6,269 nt of DNA from Thermoplasmata archaeon (GTDB lineage: Archaea > Thermoplasmatota > Thermoplasmata > Thermoplasmatales > Thermoplasmataceae), in the NCBI GenBank assembly GCA_021827885.1, contig JAKAUD010000004.1, positions 1 to 6,269 on the forward strand, in the 5' to 3' direction. Shown piece by piece: positions 1 to 6,269 of this stretch. The translations under genes were made by a program, and so were the position numbers. Each line of letters opens with the position of its first letter. Within the stretch, counting starts at the first letter, position 1. The notes beneath the pieces are model-generated. The model did no database searches. It was given only the letters and a program-made list of their open reading frames with translations, and was not told the DNA's origin.

Positions 1-3000
1 GGGTTCAATTATCGCTAATGCAGGGAAGAGGATGATAAATATGTAAATGAATATGAATCCATAGACGATGAAATCGCTTCCGAGCAGTATCATCTTTGCA
101 TTCTTAGTGTACGGGGCCATAAACACCTCCTGTCCAGTAAGGGTGTAATAAGCTCTGAAGTAGTGACCATCTTCTACCAGCCTTGACTCCTTGTTAAATA
201 AAATATCTGAAACTGTGTAATTACCCATCAATGACTGGATGCTAGGTGCATTCACATATACAGCCCCTCCAAGCGTTAAATTGCCCGTGACATTTGTCAT
301 CCCTGGACTTGGTGACACCCAGGTACCATTTTTCGCTTTTATTTCCTCATTGTTGAAAGTACCGTTTCCGTATATTCGGAGATAAAATTTTCCTGTCCCG
401 GTGATATCGATTGACGTATTTCCTAGGAAAAGTTTTGAAGCATAAGGAGACGGGGCGAAGGAAGTTCTATACGAACCCCAGGAAACGTTAATGTTCCTCA
501 GATAAACAATTCCAGAAGTGCCGTTGAGATTAACTGAAGGGGAGAACCAGCCTGTGAATTGAGGAAGTGCATAGGAATAGGAAGCATTCACCCACTTCTG
601 GGATGGGGAGAATGAGACCGCCGGCGTATTGGAAGCGTATGTTTTTCCAGAACTGTAGTAGATGTAACCGAAATCAGCCGATAAGTTGCCCGTAAAGTTT
701 GATGTTGTCCTGTACTGAAACGTTATCTTCGCAGATGTGGAAACGTTCATGGGATTCTTTATAGGTATCATCATATAGTGTCCAGGTGCAGTAACATTCC
801 CGTAATTCAAAGATAGTCCGATACCCTTCTTCACATTCCACTGGAGTGCCCCGCCCAATACTGTGACATTCGTGGATGACGAATTGTCATATATGAACCA
901 GTCGTTCCCCAATTGAGTGTTGCTTTCTGGTGGGAGGGTAATATTCTCGGGTACCGATAGGAGGGATGTTGAGTTAAGATGATATTCTGGAGAGAGTGCC
1001 CCTATGAAGTATGATGATGGAAGTATATCTGTCGAGTTGTTAAGCGTGTTGAAGCCAAGCTTATTTCCCACTACATCGGAAATGACAGGGGTAATCTTCA
1101 TGGATTCTAGGTACTTGTAGGCAAAGATATAGCTTTCATTCCCCCCAGAATAATTCAGTAGCAGACTGGCACCGTATCTGGCGGCGAATGTGTCATTTAC
1201 AACATAAAGATAGGAAGAAGGGCCCAGAAACATGTGCACCATACCAGATTCATTTAACGCATCAGTCACTTCAGGGCTATTTTGATATGTGATTACATAC
1301 TTTATATTCTCCGTTCTGAGAAACGCGGGAATGGCAGAAGAATAATAGCCGTTCAAAATACCGTACAGAATACCGTCCTCATATCCGAAGTGATTGTTAG
1401 GAATGTTTCCTATGAGCGCTGTCTGGAATGAACCTACAGAGCTTAACGCGTTGTATGTATTGACGACGTAATCAGGGATGTACTGGGGGCTAAACGGGCT
1501 GTAAGCCAGATTTTGGGAAGTCAGGATACCTTCTGAGTTTCCAGTATACGATCTGGGAGGGAAGAACGATCCGTCGAATGCCTGCCAGCCTGAAAAAAGA
1601 ACTAAGAATACTATTATAACAGTCACTGCAACCTTAAGGGCTCTTGGTCTCCTTCTTGCCCTTGTCATAAGCAAACTGAAACTTTTGCGTCTCTTCCTGA
1701 GGATATTGACAATGTAAACGATGGCTATGGCACCTACAATTGCTGCAAAAATATCATAAATTGATATGCGCAGAACGCTTGGAATTGAGAATGAGAAGGA
1801 AAGTGACCTTCCTAATAACGTATACCACGATGCTGCGATGAACGTCACTGCAGTAACAGCTATGAATATATACCCTCCTTTCTTTATGAAACCGTAGACA
1901 TCGTGTCTGCCCGACCATACGTTGGCAACGAGAATTAGGATAAGCACTGCCTCGCCTATGGCCATGATATTCATATAATGACCTGGGAGGGAAACGGCTG
2001 TTCCGAATGCAGGTCCGAGTAAAGGAATATCGGCAAGGTGGTAGAATAAATCGTTCATATATGGTATGCGCCACCATTGAGACACAACAAAAGCAACAGA
2101 CCAGACGGTAACTAATGGTATCGCAATCTTCCTCGTTGCCTTAAACGCAAGGGAAGTGAGGGCTAATATAGGGTACAAAGAGAGGGATAGTATCCATATG
2201 TCCGTTATGAAAGACCTCGGGAGGAGCACGGTGTTCCCAAAGAATGGAATCGTAATATTCCTGTTTATGAATAGGAGTATGGACGGAGGACTTATGGAAT
2301 ATGTACTCCATAGATGAGCCACCAGAAGTATGAATGCGAACGGATTGTAGTAAGAGTAAGCCCCGGCGTAAAGTATTGATCTCGCCGCAAGAGGACTACC
2401 TATGCCCGTCGCAGTGATTAGCGTTCCTTCAACAAAGTAAAAAAGAGCAGGCAAAGAGAGAACAACTGATGCAACTGGGAGTGCGAACCTCTCCCATATT
2501 TTATACCTATAATTCACCAAAAATGAGAAAAAAAGGACAATTATGAATCCAAAATAGTAATCTGGATCGAGCATGATGGTGAGCGATAGTAGTGATGCTG
2601 CAACCGCAAGCACTCTTATTTTACCCCTCGCTATAAGAGAGTAAACAATGGTTATCGCAATAAGTAGCATGATTAAACCATCTGCAAAGGTACCTCCGTC
2701 AACGTTAAGGTTCATTATTGCAATGTTGCAGTAAATTGCGATGACCAAGAATGCTTTCGTAAGCTCTTTCCATATGAGCCTGAAATTCAACTGCAAAAAA
2801 TTGTCAATGATTCGGTAGAGCATCTCGGAGAGTGCCCAGGCTGCAGTTAGAAATATGACAAATGTATAAACTGTGAATATCTTGTCCTGTGCAGCAGGGG
2901 ATGTAGAAAGGTTCATCAGAAAAATACCGGGCCATGTCACGATGTCTCTGCCGATTCCCAATATACCCATATATTGACCATCATATATAAAGGAGAACGC

Positions 3001-3168
3001 AGGAATTCTATTTAGGGCAGGATTCCAAAATTGGTCAGCGTAGTCGTAGAACCCTTTTCCGAAAATATAGGTATGGAGGGAGACCACTATGAGAGTGGTA
3101 GAAATCAATGATTCGATAATAATAGTATAAATTATGCCCTTATAGTTTAGACCTAGTCGCCAGTTCAC
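1..3168 (-). CDS. Large polytopic membrane protein with glycosylated ectodomain, GT-C glycosyltransferase-like (C-terminus beyond window)
   Basis: I read 1056 codons without a stop from GTG at 3168 to the left edge, so the C-terminus is missing. A TAA lies three codons upstream in frame, which makes GTG the earliest start. Seen: about 13-15 hydrophobic helices between residues 12 and 530 (for example 12-35, 97-115, 162-178, 204-218, 321-340, 401-418, 432-452, 470-489, 510-529). A very basic loop at 491-511 should be cytosolic. A soluble domain spans about 531-1022, and a further helix starts near 1028. The first outer loop (36-96) holds acidic residues D42, D45, D63 and D75, as expected of GT-C enzymes, which keep acidic catalytic residues there. 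The ectodomain holds 23 N-X-S/T sequons. Residues about 740-900 alternate in a beta-sandwich pattern suggesting a carbohydrate-binding module, while residues 617-696 recall the loop region of YfhO/GT-C proteins. Inferred role: transfer of lipid-linked sugars outside the cell for surface glycan. It could instead be a structural surface protein. The gene is certain, the function moderate to weak. Confidence 0.9.
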   Translation of the reverse strand, partial: MNWRLGLNYKGIIYTIIIESLISTTLIVVSLHTYIFGKGFYDYADQFWNPALNRIPAFSFIYDGQYMGILGIGRDIVTWPGIFLMNLSTSPAAQDKIFTVYTFVIFLTAAWALSEMLYRIIDNFLQLNFRLIWKELTKAFLVIAIYCNIAIMNLNVDGGTFADGLIMLLIAITIVYSLIARGKIRVLAVAASLLSLTIMLDPDYYFGFIIVLFFSFLVNYRYKIWERFALPVASVVLSLPALFYFVEGTLITATGIGSPLAARSILYAGAYSYYNPFAFILLVAHLWSTYSISPPSILLFINRNITIPFFGNTVLLPRSFITDIWILSLSLYPILALTSLAFKATRKIAIPLVTVWSVAFVVSQWWRIPYMNDLFYHLADIPLLGPAFGTAVSLPGHYMNIMAIGEAVLILILVANVWSGRHDVYGFIKKGGYIFIAVTAVTFIAASWYTLLGRSLSFSFSIPSVLRISIYDIFAAIVGAIAIVYIVNILRKRRKSFSLLMTRARRRPRALKVAVTVIIVFLVLFSGWQAFDGSFFPPRSYTGNSEGILTSQNLAYSPFSPQYIPDYVVNTYNALSSVGSFQTALIGNIPNNHFGYEDGILYGILNGYYSSAIPAFLRTENIKYVITYQNSPEVTDALNESGMVHMFLGPSSYLYVVNDTFAARYGASLLLNYSGGNESYIFAYKYLESMKITPVISDVVGNKLGFNTLNNSTDILPSSYFIGALSPEYHLNSTSLLSVPENITLPPESNTQLGNDWFIYDNSSSTNVTVLGGALQWNVKKGIGLSLNYGNVTAPGHYMMIPIKNPMNVSTSAKITFQYRTTSNFTGNLSADFGYIYYSSGKTYASNTPAVSFSPSQKWVNASYSYALPQFTGWFSPSVNLNGTSGIVYLRNINVSWGSYRTSFAPSPYASKLFLGNTSIDITGTGKFYLRIYGNGTFNNEEIKAKNGTWVSPSPGMTNVTGNLTLGGAVYVNAPSIQSLMGNYTVSDILFNKESRLVEDGHYFRAYYTLTGQEVFMAPYTKNAKMILLGSDFIVYGFIFIYIFIILFPALAIIEP

Positions 3169-3173
3169 TGCTT

Positions 3174-3200
3174 TTTAAATAGTCGCTGTATTTAAATAGT
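3174..3200 (-). promoter_or_regulatory. Leaderless promoter of the membrane-protein gene, with duplicated TATA-like box
   Basis: On the minus strand an AT-rich box, ACTATTTAAA, preceded by an A-rich tract (possible BRE), sits at -32 to -23 from the GTG. This is where an archaeal TATA box belongs if transcription starts at the start codon. No ribosome binding site lies just before the GTG. The same ten bases recur at -15 to -6 (3174-3183). The upstream copy is the likely TATA box. The second may be a regulator site or a chance duplicate. Confidence 0.6.
3191..3200. repeat. 10-bp direct repeat TTTAAATAGT, upstream copy
   Basis: TTTAAATAGT (plus-strand reading) occurs at 3174-3183 and again at 3191-3200, exactly 17 bases apart. 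Both copies lie between the membrane-protein start codon and about 30 bases upstream. The copies are identical over ten bases and flank the expected transcription start and TATA positions, so a regulatory role is possible. The AT-rich content makes chance a real alternative. Confidence 0.55.
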
Positions 3201-3700
3201 TTTTGCACCCTTCCACCGTGATTATTTCGCTATTTTTAATGCTAGGAAAGACTACTTTTATAACCGCTGTACATTATCTACCCTGAAGGACCAGTCCTGC
3301 CGTCTTTTTCAGCAAATTATCTCTTAAACATGTTTTGGATGTCAAGGTCATTTACAATTTTCATCACTTAGATTAAGGAATGACGAATCAGGATTTTCAA
3401 TGTAAACACGCTCCCTAACTTCCCCTCGTCCTTCCTTCAAATGTTGGCACAATGTTATCTTTCAAATCCGGACTTTAAAGCGGTAAAGAATCGACAATTC
3501 TGGGCTATAGGTTGCTGAAACGATCAATTCATTGATAATCGACCGAATCCTTAATGTGAAAGACTTAGAAAGACAGAATATACAATTGTTATTGCTGAAA
3601 TGAGCTAAGATTGACAATGAATGTTAGATCGCAGCGAAGTATGAAAAGGACCGTTATTTTAGCTGGTAATTTCGGTGGTGTCATAGATTATTACTGCTCA
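3201..3700. other. Intergenic stretch without a recognisable gene
   Basis: About 500 bases separate the divergent membrane-protein and methyltransferase genes. No frame on either strand gives a convincing protein. The longest plus frame (3611-3823) runs into the methyltransferase in another phase and resembles nothing known. A short minus frame around 3450-3340 of about 38 codons lacks a good start. A TATA-like string GGTTATAAAA (minus strand, about 3257-3266) could be a second, farther promoter for the membrane-protein gene, which would then have a leader of about 70 bases. A nine-base word TTGCTGAAA occurs at 3512-3520 and 3592-3600. The length suggests decayed coding sequence or undetected regulation. 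I see no tRNA or other RNA gene. Confidence 0.5.
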
Positions 3701-3716
3701 GGAAACCATTTATATC
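3701..3716 (+). promoter_or_regulatory. Probable promoter of the FkbM methyltransferase gene
   Basis: A purine-rich stretch GGAAACC (possible BRE) is followed by TTTATAT at 3709-3715, whose centre lies about 23 bases before the GTG at 3735. No Shine-Dalgarno sequence is seen between them; the spacer is T-rich. This fits a leaderless transcript starting at or next to the GTG, and it supports that start over the internal ATG at 3801. Confidence 0.5.
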
Positions 3717-3734
3717 AGACGCTCATTTTTTCTT

Positions 3735-4586
3735 GTGACTTTACAAGATCTTTTAGTCAAATTCTTCGACAAATTTCCCTCATTATATATAGTATACAGT
3801 ATGACTGGTCTAAAGGATATTAGAAACGGGACCTGGCGACTAAGAAGAAGGTTGCTTAGGACAGGTAATATTATAACTTTCGATGGATTCAAAATGAAGT
3901 TAGATGAGCGTTCCTACATGGATCTAGCTCTATTCAGGCAGTATCTCAAGTATGGTGAATATGAAAAGGAAACAACCAAGTATTTGAGAAATTCCTTGAA
4001 TCCAGGGGAAACGTTCGTTGATGTGGGTGCAAACAGTGGATATTATTCCCTGTTGGCATCGAGTATTGTCGGTGAATACGGTATGGTTTTAGCGTTTGAA
4101 CCTTATAAGGATGCGTTCCGCAGGTTGATTAAGAACATACAAATAAATGAAGCAAACAATGTGAAGGCATTCAACATGGCCCTCTCTTCCTTTGATGGCA
4201 CGGGAACGCTTAACATAAGTGGATCATCAGATGGCCTTAACTCACTAAAAACTATCCCCTTAACCAAAGATAACATTAAGATAGAAGTTAAAAAATTTGA
4301 TAGTGTATTCACGTTTAAGCGAAATGTTGACGTGATCAAGATAGATGCAGAAGGAAGTGAACTGGATATAATCATGGGAGCTTCAGATTCTATAACCAAG
4401 AATAAAGACCTTAGAATTATATTTGAAATAAACAGGAAATCACAAGAATCGCAAAGTACAATAGATAAACTTAGAGCTTCAGGTTTCATTTCGTTCACTA
4501 TGGAAAATGGAAAGTTATCTAAGCAGATTTCTAATGTAAAGGAAATTCCTTCCGGTATAGCCAATCTCGTGGCACTAAGAGAATAG
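3735..4586 (+). CDS. FkbM-family SAM-dependent methyltransferase
   Basis: This 283-residue protein belongs to the FkbM (Methyltransf_21) family, cytosolic enzymes that usually methylate hydroxyl groups of sugars or secondary metabolites using S-adenosylmethionine. Seen: the glycine-rich SAM motif VDVGANSGYYS at 95-105, the acidic ribose-binding end of strand 2 in AFEP (120-123), the family signature SSDGLNSL (164-171), and the post-motif block VIKIDAEGSE (200-209) followed by RIIFE (227-231). Length is normal for the family, and no membrane segment is apparent. The GTG start is chosen because a TATA box lies about 23 bases upstream and the frame is closed by a TAG at 3684. An internal ATG at residue 23 would still leave the domain whole. 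It is transcribed divergently from the large membrane protein, so glycan methylation is plausible, but the true substrate cannot be read from the sequence. A decayed paralogue lies just downstream. Confidence 0.92.
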   Translation: MTLQDLLVKFFDKFPSLYIVYSMTGLKDIRNGTWRLRRRLLRTGNIITFDGFKMKLDERSYMDLALFRQYLKYGEYEKETTKYLRNSLNPGETFVDVGANSGYYSLLASSIVGEYGMVLAFEPYKDAFRRLIKNIQINEANNVKAFNMALSSFDGTGTLNISGSSDGLNSLKTIPLTKDNIKIEVKKFDSVFTFKRNVDVIKIDAEGSELDIIMGASDSITKNKDLRIIFEINRKSQESQSTIDKLRASGFISFTMENGKLSKQISNVKEIPSGIANLVALRE

Positions 4587-4773
4587 CCAACTGTAATGTA
4601 GCGCTTAAGTGAATCAAATACTTCAAGAGCGATGGCAGAATATTGTATAGATCGTAAATATCTGCCTCCTGAAATTCCTCCGAACTTATCCTTATGTTTT
4701 TCATAGAAGTAAGACCCTCCAACCAGTCCTCCCAAAGACCGCCCTCTATCCGAGCCGAAGCTCTAGCCTGCTA
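4587..4773. other. Spacer between intact and decayed FkbM copies, no assignable gene
   Basis: No plus-strand frame gives a recognisable product here. On the minus strand two overlapping frames stay open, one rich in glycine and aromatic residues (about 4735 to 4587, continuing antisense into the methyltransferase gene), the other rich in acidic residues and leucine (4722 to 4531). Neither has a convincing start, promoter or known motif, and at most one could be real. This may be the decayed 5' part of the neighbouring FkbM pseudogene or the remains of another gene. Confidence 0.35.
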
Positions 4774-5110
4774 GATCCCCTAGTTTATAATCAATTTCTT
4801 CGATCTTTACCTTCCCAAGGGAAGTAGATAATAATAATCAGAAATGTTAATGCATTTAATGTTGCTTCATACAAAGCAGAGGGCAAGGCTCTGCTCAATT
4901 TAAGTCGCTCTTCGGATGGCCTTAATTCACTATCAGAGATACCTCTCTCATCTGGACCTATTAGGGTGCCCTCGAAGAGGGTAGATGATGTCGTGGATCG
5001 GAGCGCAGAAATGATTAAGATAGATGTAGAAAAAGACCGAGACAAGCGTGATTGATGGTTACTTGGTAACAATTGAAGCTTCTCCAAACGTTAAGATAAT
5101 ATTCGAGTAA
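4774..5110 (+). pseudogene. Decayed FkbM-family methyltransferase paralogue
   Basis: The translated remnant matches residues about 142-231 of the intact FkbM protein upstream. NVNAFNVA (from 4843) aligns with NVKAFNMA, RSSDGLNSL with GSSDGLNSL, MIKIDVE with VIKIDAE, and KIIFE (to 5107) with RIIFE. The first three blocks lie in one frame, which ends at TGA 5053-5055. The last lies one frame over (5054-5107, then TAA), so a frameshift falls near 5040-5054. An in-frame TAG at 4825-4827 breaks the front. A weaker match, DPLVYNQFLRSL from 4774, may correspond to the FEP strand-2 region. The N-terminal SAM motif, the GSE after KIDVE and the C-terminal 50 residues are not recognisable. Over the SSDGLNSL codons the two copies differ at three of 24 bases, all synonymous. 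This suggests the copies diverged while both were under selection, before this one died. It has no coding capacity now. Confidence 0.8.
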
Positions 5111-5183
5111 GAAAAGGGGAGGGGTGGGCGAGACATTTGCAAGAGGATTCCGAAGCTAGTGCCGGGACAATGTAACTAATAAG

Positions 5184-5192
5184 TATATTTAT
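5184..5192 (+). promoter_or_regulatory. Possible relic promoter of the transposase
   Basis: TATATTTAT is centred about 30 bases before the ATG at 5218, with no Shine-Dalgarno sequence between them. This is close to the leaderless spacing seen for the other two genes here. It is AT-rich sequence within a decayed element, so it may have no function now. Confidence 0.35.
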
Positions 5193-5217
5193 CTAATGGA
5201 TTTCATATACTTTATCA

Positions 5218-6269
5218 ATGAGAAGAATAGAGATAGAGCTTGACAGTAAATCAATCCATAAACTGAAAGATATAGTGAAGTAAGGCAAACGAGCAGCGAG
5301 AGAGGTAAATCGGGCAAGATTATTTCTACTCTTTAACGCTGGAAAGAGGAATGATGAGATAGCAGAAAAGCTATGTGTTGACAGGAATACCTTACTCAGG
5401 GTCAAGAAGCGGTACGTAAATGGAGGTATGAGAAGGGCTCCGCGCGACGCCAAAAGATCTGGACAACCGAGAAAGTATGACGATAAAGAAATAGCGGAGT
5501 TCGTAACCCTTGCAAGTTCAACCCCTCTGGGGGAAGGAAAGCGCTGGTCTATCCGATTGATGACTGATGATATGAAAAAGAGGAAGCAGTTCGAGAGCAT
5601 AAACAGAGAATCCATCAGGCTGATCCTAAAAAAACAAAGCTAAGCCATGGTAGAGAAGGATTTGGTGTATCCATGCAATAGATGAAGAATACGGAAGAAT
5701 GGTATATGGTAATGTAGATTTTTGCACATTGAAAAACAGGCAGTTCATGTGATTGGGCTAGACGAAAAGCCAAAGCAGGTAATCTCTGAAAAGAAGAGAC
5801 CGATACCGATGAAACTGGGTTCTCCTGAAAGATACGACTATGAATACGTAAGAAAAGGTAATGCAAACATATTCGTTGCTGTTGAATCCAGGGTAAACAA
5901 GAGGACAACAAAAGTCACGAAAAGAAGGACAAAGAAAGATTTTGCCATGTTTGTCGAAGAAATTCTTGACAGATAGTCTAAGGCGGGGAAACTGCATATG
6001 GTAATCGACAACCTTACAATCCACTTCGTAAAATCATTTGAAGATACGTTTGGTAAGGAAGAGGCTGAATCAATTCTGCGAAGGACCTATTACCATTATA
6101 CCCCAAAGCATGCAAGCTGGCTTAATGTTGCAGAGATTGAAATCAACGTGATGGACATAGAATGCACGGGAAGGAGATTTGAAGATTTCAAAAATTTGTT
6201 GCAAGAAGTTAGAGCATGACGTAAAGACTTAATTATGATTGGCTACAAATCCAATAGGATATTAACATG
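5218..6269 (+). pseudogene. IS630-family DDE transposase, multiply disrupted
   Basis: Conceptual reading from ATG 5218 gives an IS630 transposase of about 350 codons. The N-terminal part is a helix-turn-helix DNA-binding domain (KRNDEIAEKLCVDRNTLLRV) with a GQPRKYDDKEIAEF linker. The catalytic core follows: IGLDEKPKQV with first Asp at 5761-5763, PERYDYEY, VIDNLTIH with second Asp at 6007-6009, and HYTPKHASWLNVAEIE with Glu at 6133-6135. The 41-residue gap between the second Asp and Glu fits this subgroup. Lesions: TAA 5281; an extra base in the A7 run 5628-5634, shifting frame and leaving TAA 5641 in the old frame; TAG 5651 in the shifted frame; return to the first frame by a base loss near 5716-5722; TAG 5974, where a Tyr is expected; TGA 6217, where a Trp is expected. 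A GYKSN tail continues to the edge. Because the stops are of all three kinds, codon reassignment is unlikely and this is a dead copy. Confidence 0.92.

Larger units (their letters stand above)
5184..6269 (+). mobile_element. IS630-family insertion sequence remnant (right end beyond window)
   Basis: The element is defined by its transposase relic. IS630 elements are usually just over 1 kb, insert at TA and have short terminal inverted repeats. The left terminus must lie between the FkbM relic (ending near 5110) and 5218; a TA at 5157-5158 is one candidate boundary. The inverted repeat cannot be verified because the right end is outside the window. The start given is only the promoter-like box, not a proven terminus. 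Confidence 0.7.

Noticed and set aside
1754..2077. Minus-strand open frame of 107 codons
   Set aside because: It lies inside the large membrane-protein gene in another frame of the same strand and resembles no protein; the 1056-codon frame covers it fully.
3611..3823. Plus-strand open frame of 70 codons before the methyltransferase
   Set aside because: It overlaps the methyltransferase start in another phase, has no recognisable motif and lacks a promoter at the right spacing.
4103..4735. Long minus-strand frame of 210 codons
   Set aside because: Most of it is antisense to the intact FkbM gene, whose motifs prove the plus strand is coding. The antisense of the FkbM remnant is open in the same way, as expected for shadows of homologous sequence.
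4791..5087. Minus-strand frame of 98 codons
   Set aside because: It is antisense to the FkbM remnant; its similarity to the antisense of the live gene follows from the plus-strand homology.
5193..5615. Minus-strand frame of 140 codons, and other minus frames to 6024
   Set aside because: They are antisense to the IS630 transposase relic, whose plus-strand motifs are unmistakable.
5218..6219. Stop-codon reassignment or recoding explaining the interrupted transposase
   Set aside because: TAA, TAG and TGA all occur within the frame along with two frameshifts, and the 1056-codon and 283-codon genes in the window read without internal stops.

Overview
The window looks like chromosomal DNA from an archaeon, possibly a member of the Thermoplasmata. 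The reasons are AT-rich archaeal-type TATA boxes about 23 to 30 bases before the start codons with no Shine-Dalgarno site (leaderless transcription), frequent ATA, AGA and AGG codons, GTG starts, and a very large membrane protein whose outer domain is full of N-glycosylation sequons. The phylum-level placement is an inference from style, not from a marker gene.

Layout. Positions 3168 down to 1 (minus strand) hold one unbroken reading frame of 1056 codons that runs off the left edge. It encodes about 13 to 15 membrane helices, then a large exported domain of roughly 490 residues, then another membrane helix. The architecture resembles GT-C type glycosyltransferases with a C-terminal carbohydrate-binding ectodomain. 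Its promoter region carries a 10-bp direct repeat. A gap of about 500 bases follows in which I see no gene.

Positions 3735-4586 (plus strand) encode an intact FkbM-family SAM-dependent methyltransferase. Downstream, about 4774-5110, lies a decayed second copy of the same family. It is recognisable by peptide matches to the intact gene but is broken by stop codons and a frameshift. From 5218 to the right edge lies a wrecked IS630-family transposase. It has four in-frame stops and two compensating frameshifts, yet its DDE catalytic residues are still readable.

Working picture: the membrane protein and the methyltransferase are divergently arranged. Both could serve surface glycan assembly and decoration, the former as glycosyltransferase and the latter as O-methyltransferase on a sugar. 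The right half is a decaying zone with a dead paralogue and a dead insertion sequence. I found no RNA genes, CRISPR array or convincing new multi-gene system. The most unusual items are the glycosylated giant membrane protein, its repeated promoter box, and the degenerate FkbM paralogue.
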